Shown in pieces: positions 53,155 through 61,537 of a stretch of DNA of 64,000 nt. The DNA comes from Gemmatimonadaceae bacterium (GTDB lineage: Bacteria; Gemmatimonadota; Gemmatimonadetes; Gemmatimonadales; Gemmatimonadaceae). Made by a program: the position numbers and the translations under genes. Under the pieces are notes generated by a model. The model was not told the DNA's origin and did not search any database. It saw nothing but the letters and a program-made list of their open reading frames with translations. The stretch spans positions 1,271,192 to 1,335,191 of the forward strand of contig JAHBVT010000001.1 of NCBI GenBank assembly GCA_019637355.1, read 5' to 3'. Positions within the stretch are counted from its first letter, which is position 1; every line of letters begins with the position of its first letter.

Positions 53155-53949
53155 CTACGCGGGCTGCGGGTCGAGGTAGAGGTGCGGCGGATACTCCACG
53201 TGCTCGAGGCAGAGCCCCGCCGGCGGCGCGGGCGGGGAGACCTCGTCGTTCACCGTGGCCTGCAGGAGCGCCGCAAACTCCTCGCGCGGGCGCGCCCCGC
53301 TGGCCACGGCCAGCATCGTCCCCACGAGAAACCGCACCATATGGTGCAGGAAGCGGTTGGCGGCGACGTCGAACACCAGCTGCCGGACGTCGTCGCGCGA
53401 AACCGCGCGCCAACGGGCCAGCCGGACCTCGCAGACGTGATCGTCGGTCTCCGGCGCCGTCCCGCGCACCGCGAAGCCGAAGAACGCGTACCGTCCCACG
53501 AGTCGCTCCGCACACCAGTCGAGTGCGGCACGGTCGAGGTCCCGATCCCAGGGAAGCTCCCAGCGCCGCCGAAACGGCGAGCCGGCTTCCGCATCGAGTC
53601 CCACCGTGTAGCTGTAGCGCCGACCGGTCGCATCGAAGCGGGCGTGGAATCCGGCGTGCATCTCGTGCGCCGCAGCGACCCAGACATCGCCGTCGAGCTG
53701 CTCGTTCAGCACCCGGCGCAACTTCGGGGCCGTCCAGTGCGCCGGGACCGTGATCCCCGCTGCCTGTCCCCGCGCGTGCACGCCTGCATCGGTCCGCCCC
53801 GCTCCGGTCACCCGCACCGGTCCCGCGCACAGCCGCTCCAACACTCGTTCCAGCTCTCCCTGCACGGTCCGCTGCCCGGGTTGCACCTGCCAGCCGGCGA
53901 AGGCCGCGCCGTCGTAGTGCAGGACCAACTGCAGGGTGCGTTCCGCCAT
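53155..53949 (-). CDS. truA: tRNA pseudouridine synthase A
   Basis: Modifies uridines 38-40 of tRNAs. The product is 264 residues. The N-terminal LHYDGAAFAGWQVQPGQRTVQGELE, catalytic Asp54 in GAGRTDAGVHARGQ, RRYSYTV-like region and FLHHMVRFLVGTML are all conserved. It is the first gene of a 14-gene minus-strand string running to ridA. A promoter at 53958-53986 ends eight bases before its ATG. Confidence 0.96.
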   Translation of the reverse strand: MAERTLQLVLHYDGAAFAGWQVQPGQRTVQGELERVLERLCAGPVRVTGAGRTDAGVHARGQAAGITVPAHWTAPKLRRVLNEQLDGDVWVAAAHEMHAGFHARFDATGRRYSYTVGLDAEAGSPFRRRWELPWDRDLDRAALDWCAERLVGRYAFFGFAVRGTAPETDDHVCEVRLARWRAVSRDDVRQLVFDVAANRFLHHMVRFLVGTMLAVASGARPREEFAALLQATVNDEVSPPAPPAGLCLEHVEYPPHLYLDPQPA

Positions 53950-53957
53950 CGGGAGAA

Positions 53958-53986
53958 AGCTAACCCGTAGCAGGTAGCTCCTTCAA
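53958..53986 (-). promoter_or_regulatory. Probable promoter of the truA-pur operon, leaderless arrangement
   Basis: On the minus strand TTGAAG (53981-53986), 17 bases, then TTAGCT (53958-53963). The truA ATG ends at 53949, eight bases beyond the -10 box, so little or no leader is expected. It is the only obvious promoter upstream of the whole overlapping gene string. Confidence 0.55.
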
Positions 53987-54045
53987 GGAACGCACGTGCG
54001 CGCGATTGACACGGTTTCGCCGTCCGGCGAAGCTTCGCCTCTCCG

Positions 54046-55338
54046 ATGCTCGCCCGCACACTCCCCGCACTCGCGCACGCCCTTGGCGCCGCCGCCAACG
54101 CCGACGACGCGCTGGTGCGGTTGGCCGAGGCCCTGGCCGAGTCCGACCGCGAGACGGCCCTGGCCGCGTTGCGTGTCGATGCCCGCAGCGGCCTGATCCG
54201 GGAGCGGCTGCGGGCCGTGGACGGGCGAGTCGAGCGCGTGCCGATGGAGACCAACGTCGAGCAACTGCCCGCGAGCGTGCTCCGCGCGGTCCAGGAGGGC
54301 GGTGCATTCGTCGAAGTGGCTGAAGACGAAGCCGCCTACGCTCGCCTGCTCAAACTGCCCGAGCCGGAAGCCGGCGGCTCGCTGTTGCTGCGAGGGGTGC
54401 GCCACGAGCGCCAACTGATCGGCATTCTGGCGGTGGTCGAGCCGAAGCGGGTGTTCGGCACGAAGGTCACGGAACGCCTGGGGCCCCTGGCGGCGCTCTA
54501 TGATCTCGCCGTGGCGCGTTTCGCCGAGCACGACGCCCGCGCCGAGGCCGTCCGGACGCTCGAGGCAGTGACGCAGCGCGTCCACCAGGACTATATGCAG
54601 CGCCTCGGCGAACTCGAGGAGCGTCTGGAGCGCCAGACCAGCGAGTTCGAGGCGGAGAGCGCCTCCGCGCGGCTCGCGCGGGAGCGCGAGGAGGCCAGAC
54701 GCGCCGAGGAGCAGCGACGCTCGGCCCGCCAGTTGACCGTGCTCGAGCAGCAACTGACGGCGAGCATCGGCCAGTTGGAGCAGGCGCACGTGGAACTGCA
54801 CCGGCGGTCGGAGGCGTTACGGCAACGGACGCGCACCCTGTTCCTGCTCGACAAGGTGCTGAGCCTGGCCAGCGCGACGGCTGCTCCCCGTCCGCTCGTC
54901 GACGGTCTCCTGACGCTGCTCGGTGACGATATGCAGGCGCTGCGTTGCTCGATCTTCCTTCGCGTGCCCGGCGCCGCGACGCTGTATCTGGCGGCGGCGC
55001 GCGGGCTCGCGCCCCACGTGCGGCTTGGCCACACCATCAAGGTCGGAGAGGGCATCGCCGGGCGCGTGGCGCAGTCGCGCGAGCCGATGCTGGTCGTGGA
55101 CGTGCAGGAGGCTGCCGGCCACCCGCTGCTCAAGGACGAATACCTGACGACCGGCTCGTTCATCTCCTTCCCGCTCGTGCGGCACGACGAACTGATCGGC
55201 GTGGTGAATCTCACGAATCGCGCCCAACGCGGGCTGTTCGTCGAAGAAGACGTCGAGCGCGTCCGCCTGCTCGGCCTCGTGATTTCGCTCGTGGCCACGG
55301 AGGCGCAGTTGTCGCAGCGCCTCGCGGGTGCCGCGTGA
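54046..55338 (+). CDS. Two-GAF-domain protein with central coiled coil
   Basis: Cytoplasmic signalling protein of 430 residues with no recognisable output domain. A degenerate N-terminal GAF-like region (about 15-165) is followed by a long charged coiled coil (about 165-265, with repeated E/R/Q/L such as LEERLERQTSEFEAE). A clear C-terminal GAF domain (about 275-425) contains RCSIFLRVPGAATLYLAAARG, VGEGIAGRVAQSREPMLVVDV and SFISFPLVRHDELIGVVNL. TTGACA at 54006-54011 may belong to its promoter. Its stop overlaps trpD by four bases. The ligand is unknown. Confidence 0.85.
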   Translation: MLARTLPALAHALGAAANADDALVRLAEALAESDRETALAALRVDARSGLIRERLRAVDGRVERVPMETNVEQLPASVLRAVQEGGAFVEVAEDEAAYARLLKLPEPEAGGSLLLRGVRHERQLIGILAVVEPKRVFGTKVTERLGPLAALYDLAVARFAEHDARAEAVRTLEAVTQRVHQDYMQRLGELEERLERQTSEFEAESASARLAREREEARRAEEQRRSARQLTVLEQQLTASIGQLEQAHVELHRRSEALRQRTRTLFLLDKVLSLASATAAPRPLVDGLLTLLGDDMQALRCSIFLRVPGAATLYLAAARGLAPHVRLGHTIKVGEGIAGRVAQSREPMLVVDVQEAAGHPLLKDEYLTTGSFISFPLVRHDELIGVVNLTNRAQRGLFVEEDVERVRLLGLVISLVATEAQLSQRLAGAA

Positions 55339-56369
55339 CCAGTCCTGTGCTGCAGCAGGTGCTCCGGCAGCTCGTCGCGGGGGAGACGCTCAGTGCCGCC
55401 GCCGCCGCAGCCGCCTTCGATGCCGTGATGAGCGGCGAGGGGTCGGCTGCCCAGATGGCTGCGCTGCTGATGGGCCTTCGGGTGCGTGGCGAGCGCGCGA
55501 GCGAGGTCGCCGGTGCGGCGCGTGCGCTGCGCACGGCGATGACGAAGCTCGTCGCGGATGCTCCGGACTCGCTCGTGGACACCTGCGGCACTGGCGGTGG
55601 CAGCGTGACGACGTTCAACATCTCGACGGCGGCGGCGATTCTCGCCGCCGGCGCCGGTGTGCGCGTGGCGAAGCACGGCAACCGCTCCTTCACGTCGAAG
55701 TCCGGCAGCGCCGACGTGCTAGAGGCGCTGGGCGTGCCGATCGACCTGCCCGTGAACCGGATGGGAGAGGTGCTCGAGGAAGCTGGCATCGTCTTTATGT
55801 TTGCGCCTACGATGCACCCCGCGATGCGCCACGTCGGTCCGGTGCGGCGCGAAATGGGCATCCAGACGGTGATGAACCTCGTCGGGCCGTTGGCGAACCC
55901 GGCGATGGCGGGCCGGCAGGTGATCGGCGTAGCAGATCCGGCGCGTCTCGAGCTCATCGCCGGTGCGCTGCTCGAACTGGGGACGGTCCACTCGTTGGTC
56001 GTGCACGGCGCGCCCGGAATCGATGAGGTCTCGCCGCTCGGGCCCACCACCATCCTTGAGATTCGTGACGGTGCGGTGCGACGCTCCGAGTTCTCGCTCG
56101 AGCAGGTCGGGCTCGCGCCGGCTGGCCAGGCGGACCTGGCAGGCGGCGAACCGGCACAGAACGCCGCGGTCGTCGAGCGAGTCCTGCTCGGCAAGGGTCC
56201 GCCGGGTGCAGAGGCGGCAGTGGTCCTCAACGCCGGCGCGGCCATCTACGTGGCCGGAAAGGCCGAGGGCCTCGCGGCCGGCGTGACGCTGGCGCGCGAA
56301 GCCCTCAAGGCTGGGGCGGGGTGGGACGCGCTCGGCCGCCTGCGTCGCGCGACAGCGTCCCGGCGCTGA
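55335..56369 (+). CDS. trpD: Anthranilate phosphoribosyltransferase
   Basis: Second step of tryptophan synthesis, PRPP plus anthranilate. The product is 344 residues. The PRPP loop DTCGTGGGSVTTFNIST, KHGNRSFTSKSGSADVLEALG, FMFAPTMHPAMRHVGPVRREMG, NLVGPLANPA and the metal site region are intact. The GTG overlaps the upstream GAF gene. Convergent lexA begins 9 bases after its stop, so transcription toward trpC would pass antisense through lexA. Confidence 0.97.
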   Translation: MTSPVLQQVLRQLVAGETLSAAAAAAAFDAVMSGEGSAAQMAALLMGLRVRGERASEVAGAARALRTAMTKLVADAPDSLVDTCGTGGGSVTTFNISTAAAILAAGAGVRVAKHGNRSFTSKSGSADVLEALGVPIDLPVNRMGEVLEEAGIVFMFAPTMHPAMRHVGPVRREMGIQTVMNLVGPLANPAMAGRQVIGVADPARLELIAGALLELGTVHSLVVHGAPGIDEVSPLGPTTILEIRDGAVRRSEFSLEQVGLAPAGQADLAGGEPAQNAAVVERVLLGKGPPGAEAAVVLNAGAAIYVAGKAEGLAAGVTLAREALKAGAGWDALGRLRRATASRR

Positions 56370-56377
56370 GGCGCCGC

Positions 56378-56986
56378 CTAGTAGCGCCGCATCACGCCGA
56401 CGACGATCCCCTTCACCTGGACGTCTTCCTGCCGCACGTAAATCGGCTCCATCGTGGCGTTTGCCGGCTGCAGTCGCACGCGGCCGTCCTTTTCCCGATA
56501 GAAGCGTTTCACGGTGGCGCCGGCATCCTCGAGCATCGCGATGACCATCTCGCCGTTGTCGGCGGTGGGGCGGTCGTGGACCACGACGTAGTCGCCGTCG
56601 CTGATCTGGTCCTCGATCATCGAGTCACCGCGGACCCGCAGCACATAGTGGTCGCCGGCGCGGCGGACGAAGGCGTCCGGCACCGCGATCGTCTCGCTGG
56701 ACTCGAACGCCTCGAGCGGCAACCCGGCGGCGACGCTACCGCGGATCGGCAGTTCGATGGCCTTGGGGAAGACCTCGCTCGGCAGGATCTCGATTGCCCG
56801 GGACTCGTTGAACGATTTTCGGATGTAGCCCTTGCGATCCAAGTTGGACAGGTGCTCGTGCACCGTGGCCAACGAGTTATAGTTGAACGCCTCGGCGATT
56901 TCCTCGAAGCTCGGCGCAAAACCGTGTTCCGAGGTGTAGCTCTGGAGATAGTCGAGAATCCGACGTTGGACCTTGGTGAGCGCCAT
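56378..56986 (-). CDS. lexA: SOS repressor LexA
   Basis: Represses DNA-damage genes and self-cleaves with RecA. The product is 202 residues. The N-terminal winged helix (VQRRILDYLQSYTSEHGFAPSFEEIAEAF) leads to the cleavage site Ala87-Gly88 (SVAAGLP). The catalytic dyad is Ser122 (RGDSMIED) and Lys160 (ATVKRFY). AGGGG lies seven bases before the ATG, so unlike several genes here it has an ordinary leader. It lies antisense between trpD and trpC. Confidence 0.97.
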   Translation of the reverse strand: MALTKVQRRILDYLQSYTSEHGFAPSFEEIAEAFNYNSLATVHEHLSNLDRKGYIRKSFNESRAIEILPSEVFPKAIELPIRGSVAAGLPLEAFESSETIAVPDAFVRRAGDHYVLRVRGDSMIEDQISDGDYVVVHDRPTADNGEMVIAMLEDAGATVKRFYREKDGRVRLQPANATMEPIYVRQEDVQVKGIVVGVMRRY

Positions 56987-57113
56987 CGCAATCGCCCCTG
57001 TGCGGGTGGGTGGGAAGTCGCGGGCCGGGAACCCGTCGTGGGAAAGACGCCCGAATACGACCCGAAGTAACGGTATCCGAACATTGCCCGAAGCACAAGC
57101 CGCCCGTCCGTGG

Positions 57114-57911
57114 GTGCCTCCTCGGGGGCCCCTGGGAGAACTCACGGCCCAGTCGCGCCTTCGCGCCCGGGAGAGTGCGCTGGCTCGCGCGGAGCTGGAG
57201 ATGCTGCTGCAGGGCACGCCGCCGGCCCCCGACTTCGCTGCTGCGCTCCGACGGCCGACGGTCACGGTCATCGCCGAGCTGAAGCGCAGTTCGCCATCGA
57301 AGGGAACGCTCGATGCCACCCTCGACGCGTCAGCCCGTGTGCGCGCGTACGCCGACGGCGGCGCGGCGGCGCTTTCCGTCCTCACGGAGCCGAGCCGCTT
57401 CGGCGGCAGCTTGAGCGACCTGCGCGATGCCCGCGCGGCAGTGTCGGTTCCGCTGCTGCGAAAGGACTTCATCACCGCGGTCGTCCAGTTGATGGAGGCG
57501 CGTGCGTACGGGGCGTCGGCGGCGCTGTTGATTGCGCGTGCCCTCGCGCCGGAGGAATTGGCCGAGCTGGCTGCGGCGGCCACGGCGTACGGCCTGACGC
57601 CGCTGATCGAGGTGCGTGATGAGGCCGAGCTGGCGCGCGCCGTCGCCGTCGAGGGTGCGGTCATCGGCGTCAACAACCGCGACCTCGAGACGCTGGTCAT
57701 CGAGCCCGAGGTCGGGGCGCGGCTCATTCCGCAGGTGCCGCCGGGCCGAATCGCCGTGTACGAGAGCGGCGTCACCGACCGTGCCGGCGTCGACCGTGCG
57801 GCGGCGCTCGGAGCGGACGCGGTGTTGGTCGGTTCGGTGCTGTCTGTGTCCACGGATGCGACGGCAGCGGTGGCGGCCCTGGCGTCGGTGCCGCGGCAGG
57901 CACGTGATTGA
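57114..57911 (+). CDS. trpC: Indole-3-glycerol phosphate synthase
   Basis: Ring-closing step of tryptophan synthesis. The product is 265 residues. The catalytic region VIAELKRSSPSKGTLD, LTEPSRFGGSLSDLRDAR, LLRKDFITAVVQLMEARAYGA, GVNNRDLETL and the phosphate site ESGVTDRAG / DAVLVGSVLS are present. GTG at 57114 gives a normal-length N-terminus. TTG at 57084 is an in-frame alternative, and no Shine-Dalgarno decides between them. The stop overlaps trpF by eight bases. Confidence 0.94.
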   Translation: MPPRGPLGELTAQSRLRARESALARAELEMLLQGTPPAPDFAAALRRPTVTVIAELKRSSPSKGTLDATLDASARVRAYADGGAAALSVLTEPSRFGGSLSDLRDARAAVSVPLLRKDFITAVVQLMEARAYGASAALLIARALAPEELAELAAAATAYGLTPLIEVRDEAELARAVAVEGAVIGVNNRDLETLVIEPEVGARLIPQVPPGRIAVYESGVTDRAGVDRAAALGADAVLVGSVLSVSTDATAAVAALASVPRQARD

Positions 57912-58563
57912 CATCAAGTTCTGCGGCCTCACGCGGCCCGAGGATACCGAACTGGCCGTGGCGTTGGGTGCGGCCTACGTCGGAGTAATCTTCGCCGGTG
58001 GTCCCCGCGAACTGACGCCCGCCCGCGCCGCCGAAGTCCTCGCACCGACATCCGGAGCGCCGACGAAACGCGTCGGCGTGGTGGCGGCGCAGCCGGTGGA
58101 TGAGTTGCTCGCGATTGCCGAGCGGGCGCAGTTGGACGTCCTGCAACTATCCTATGGCGCAGACACAGCACAGCGGATAGGATTGCGGAGTCGGTTCGGC
58201 GGGGCGCTGTGGGGCGTGACTCACGTGCGTCCTGATGCCGCGCGTCCGGACACCGATCCGGCGTTGTGGGTGGCCGACGGATTGACTGGAATCGTGCTGG
58301 ACACTGCGGTCGCTGGCAGGTTGGGCGGCACCGGTGTGGCACTCGACTGGGCGGCGGTGGCGCCCGAGGTGCAGCGGTTGCGGGGGCTGGGGCAGGTCGT
58401 GCTGGCCGGTGGACTGAAGCCGGAGAACGTCGAGCAGGCGGTGCGCGCGGCGGCACCGGATGTGGTGGATGTCTCGTCGGGCGTCGAACGTGCGCCCGGA
58501 ATCAAGGACCCTGACCGTATGCGCGCCTTCGTGGCGGCGGTGCGCAGAACCGAGGTGCGATGA
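57904..58563 (+). CDS. trpF: Phosphoribosylanthranilate isomerase
   Basis: Amadori rearrangement step of tryptophan synthesis. The product is 219 residues. Catalytic Cys7 lies in [11 protein letters not shown]; the catalytic Asp lies in [10 protein letters not shown]. Phosphate-binding segments are [11 protein letters not shown] and [18 protein letters not shown]. The GTG start overlaps the trpC end and the TGA overlaps the trpB ATG. Confidence 0.95.
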   Translation: MIDIKFCGLTRPEDTELAVALGAAYVGVIFAGGPRELTPARAAEVLAPTSGAPTKRVGVVAAQPVDELLAIAERAQLDVLQLSYGADTAQRIGLRSRFGGALWGVTHVRPDAARPDTDPALWVADGLTGIVLDTAVAGRLGGTGVALDWAAVAPEVQRLRGLGQVVLAGGLKPENVEQAVRAAAPDVVDVSSGVERAPGIKDPDRMRAFVAAVRRTEVR

Positions 58564-59756
58564 CGCCGGTGACGACGGATCGGTTTGGCGCTTTCGGGGG
58601 ACGGTATGTTCCCGAGACGCTCGTGCCGGCCCTCGACCAGCTCGAGCAGGCGCTGTCCGAGGCCTTGGCCGATCCGTCTTTCACGCGCGAACTCACGCAC
58701 CTGCTGGAGACCTACGTCGGGCGCCCGTCGATTCTTACCGAGGCGCCGCGCTTCAGTGAACGCATCGGGGTGCCGGTCTGGCTGAAGCGCGAAGACCTGA
58801 ACCACACCGGTGCGCACAAGATCAACAACGCGCTTGCCCAGGCCCTGCTCGCGCAACGGATGGGCAAGCGGCGCATCATCGCCGAGACCGGGGCGGGGCA
58901 ACACGGCGTCGCCACGGCCACCGTCTGCGCGCGCCTCGGCCTCGAGTGCGTCGTGTATATGGGCGAAGAGGATATGCGGCGCCAGCAGCTGAACGTGTTC
59001 CGGATGCGGCTGATGGGCGCGACGGTCGTGCCCGTCACGGCCGGCACGCGCACGCTGAAGGACGCGACCAGCGAGGCCATCCGCGACTGGGTCGCCACCT
59101 GCGAGGACTCGCACTACATCATCGGCTCCGTCGTAGGTCCGGCGCCGTACCCGCGGATGGTTCGGGACTTCCAGGCGATCATCGGTCGCGAGGCCCGCGC
59201 GCAGATGCTGCAGCGGGCCGGCCGGCTCCCGAGCCACGTCGTGGCCTGCGTCGGCGGCGGCTCCAACGCGATGGGCATCTTCCACACCTTTGTCGACGAC
59301 GCGTCCGTGCGCCTCATCGGCGTGGAGGCGGCCGGCGAGGGCCTTGGGACTGAGCGCCATTCGGCGTCGCTCACCAAGGGCGTGCCGGGCGTACTGCACG
59401 GCACCTTGAGCTACTTGCTGCAGGACGCGGACGGGCAGGTGCATCCGGCGCATTCGATTTCCGCCGGGCTCGATTACCCCGGCGTCGGTCCTGAGCATTC
59501 GTTCCTGCGCGACAGCGGGCGTGCCGAGTATGTCGCCGTCACCGATGACGCCGCGCTGCGGGGCTTCGAAATGCTCGGCCGGCTCGAAGGCATCATCCCC
59601 GCGCTGGAGACCTCGCACGCGGTGGCGTGGCTGGCCGAGCAGGCCGGACGCTTCGACGCGGACGACTGCGTGCTGCTTTGCGTGAGCGGGCGCGGGGATA
59701 AGGATGTCGCCCAGGTCGCGGAGTTGTTGGCCGGGCGCGACGGAGGGCAGGCGTGA
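58560..59756 (+). CDS. trpB: Tryptophan synthase beta chain
   Basis: PLP enzyme joining indole and serine. The product is 398 residues. It begins with [20 protein letters not shown] forms its Schiff base with Lys87 in [13 protein letters not shown], identical in number to Salmonella. [18 protein letters not shown], the [10 protein letters not shown] phosphate loop and [12 protein letters not shown] are conserved. trpA is not adjacent: two other genes (59753-63027) lie between, all overlapping. Confidence 0.98.
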   Translation: MTPVTTDRFGAFGGRYVPETLVPALDQLEQALSEALADPSFTRELTHLLETYVGRPSILTEAPRFSERIGVPVWLKREDLNHTGAHKINNALAQALLAQRMGKRRIIAETGAGQHGVATATVCARLGLECVVYMGEEDMRRQQLNVFRMRLMGATVVPVTAGTRTLKDATSEAIRDWVATCEDSHYIIGSVVGPAPYPRMVRDFQAIIGREARAQMLQRAGRLPSHVVACVGGGSNAMGIFHTFVDDASVRLIGVEAAGEGLGTERHSASLTKGVPGVLHGTLSYLLQDADGQVHPAHSISAGLDYPGVGPEHSFLRDSGRAEYVAVTDDAALRGFEMLGRLEGIIPALETSHAVAWLAEQAGRFDADDCVLLCVSGRGDKDVAQVAELLAGRDGGQA

Positions 59757-61537
59757 CGCAAGCCAGCGCCCCCGAGGAAGCCCTCGAGGCCCCGCCCATC
59801 GCTCCGGCGGTTGTCGAGGACGCATTCCGAATCTTCGACAAAGCCATCAAGGCACACCAACTGTACCTGCCGAACAACCCGACCCACCAGAAGGCGATGG
59901 CGGCTGCGAAAGCAGCCATCGCGCCGCTCTGGCAGCATATGGGCGCGTTGGTGTTGCAGGTGACGGACACCGACCTCAAATGGTACGGTGTCGCGGTCAA
60001 CTCGCATCCGGAGAAGGGCGGCGACTCCCTCCCGTGGCTGCTCTTCAAGGATGGGTTGCGCGAACTGATGCTGCTCCCGGGCTTCGAGGACGAGGAGATG
60101 GAGCGCTTCCTCGCTATCATCCCGAAGGTGCGTCACGCACAGGCCCACCAGGATGACCTGCTCACGCTGCTGTGGGAGCAGGACTTCCAGTGCCTGAAGT
60201 ACCGCTACATCGAGCTTGCCGACCCGTCGGCGCCGCTGGATCCGGATGCCGCGCCGGGGCGCTGGCCGGCGCCTGCCGGCAGAGCTTTCGAACCCCCGAC
60301 GCGGGCCATCGCCGAGGTCAGGGCGGGGATTGACGAAGGGCAGGAGGAGGCAGGGCCCGGAGAAGCCGGCGACGGTGCCAAGCCACCGCGGCCCGCCGGC
60401 ATCGTGTCGATGGACGACTTCGACTCAACGCTGTACTTCCTCGACCCGAACGAAGTTGAGTACCTGCGACAGGAGACCGAACGCGAGTACGCGCTCGACC
60501 TGCGCAAGCTCGTGCTGCAGGCGCTTCTCGACATCTTCGAGTTGCAGGTGGATCCACTCGTGCGCGAAGAGGTCGCCGGCGACCTCGAAGCGCTGGTGAT
60601 CCATATGCTGGCCGCCGGCCAGTTCTCGAACGTGGCCTACCTGCTCAAGGAACTCGAAGGCGCGATGCAGCGCGCTCGTGAGGTGCGTCCGCAGGAACGT
60701 GAGCGCTTGGGCAAGTTGGCGGACCGACTCAGCCACCCCGATGCGCTGAATCAAATGATCCAGGCGCTGGAGGAGTCCAGCCGCTTGCCGGCCAAGGAAG
60801 ATCTCGCACAGCTCTTTGCGCAACTGAAGCCGACGGCGCTGGGCACCATCCTTGATCATATTGACCGTTCGCAGAACGTCGAGTTGCGTCCGCTACTCGA
60901 GTCCAGCGCCGAGCGACTCGCGCAGTCCAACACGACCGAACTCGTGCGCCTCGTGAAGGACGCCAAGACCTCGGTGGCCCGCGAAGCCATCCGGCGTGCC
61001 GGCGCGATGCGCACCGCCGCAGCGGTCCCGTCGCTTGGCGAGGTCCTGGAGAGCGGGGCGGAGCGTCCGATTCGTACCGCCTGCGTCACCGCGTTGATGG
61101 ATATCGGGACGCCCGGCGCACTCTCGGCGCTCGAGGCCGCGCTGACGGATCCCGAACGCGAGATCCGCCTCACCGTTATCCGCGCCCTGACGGCGCGCAC
61201 GCATCGGCCGGCGTTGCAGAAGGTGCAAGCCATCGTCACGTCGGGCGCGACCAAGGATATGGACCGCACCGAGCGCATCGCACTGTTTGAGTACTACGGG
61301 ACCATCGCCGGCGACGGCGCCATCCCGACGTTGGATCCGATCCTCAATCCGAAGACGGGCATCTTCGCCAAGAAAGAGGAGCCGGAGTTGCGCGCGTGTG
61401 CCGCCATCGCGCTGGGGCGCATTAACTCCGACGCCAGCCGCACCACGCTGCAGAAGGCCGCGAACGACAAGGATGTGGTGGTGCGCAACGCCGTCGCCCG
61501 CGCACTGCGCGGGCCCTCGCCCGGAGGTGCCGCGTGA
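59753..61537 (+). CDS. HEAT-repeat protein with N-terminal domain resembling that of the adjacent HD-GYP protein
   Basis: Function unknown; 594 residues. Residues about 20-130 form an alpha/beta domain ([52 protein letters not shown]) that resembles the start of the next gene's product. An acidic/proline linker covers about 155-215. From about 330 to the end, alpha-helical HEAT-like repeats recur ([76 protein letters not shown]). The GTG start overlaps the trpB stop, and the stop overlaps the HD-GYP start. A scaffold role is likely. Confidence 0.82.
   Translation: MTQASAPEEALEAPPIAPAVVEDAFRIFDKAIKAHQLYLPNNPTHQKAMAAAKAAIAPLWQHMGALVLQVTDTDLKWYGVAVNSHPEKGGDSLPWLLFKDGLRELMLLPGFEDEEMERFLAIIPKVRHAQAHQDDLLTLLWEQDFQCLKYRYIELADPSAPLDPDAAPGRWPAPAGRAFEPPTRAIAEVRAGIDEGQEEAGPGEAGDGAKPPRPAGIVSMDDFDSTLYFLDPNEVEYLRQETEREYALDLRKLVLQALLDIFELQVDPLVREEVAGDLEALVIHMLAAGQFSNVAYLLKELEGAMQRAREVRPQERERLGKLADRLSHPDALNQMIQALEESSRLPAKEDLAQLFAQLKPTALGTILDHIDRSQNVELRPLLESSAERLAQSNTTELVRLVKDAKTSVAREAIRRAGAMRTAAAVPSLGEVLESGAERPIRTACVTALMDIGTPGALSALEAALTDPEREIRLTVIRALTARTHRPALQKVQAIVTSGATKDMDRTERIALFEYYGTIAGDGAIPTLDPILNPKTGIFAKKEEPELRACAAIALGRINSDASRTTLQKAANDKDVVVRNAVARALRGPSPGGAA

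Noticed and set aside
52493-53830. N-terminal extension of the HtrA frame
   Set aside because: It overlaps the FSA-like gene and truA on the same strand in another frame; the translation is Arg/Gly noise. The protease begins at 52492 or 52480.
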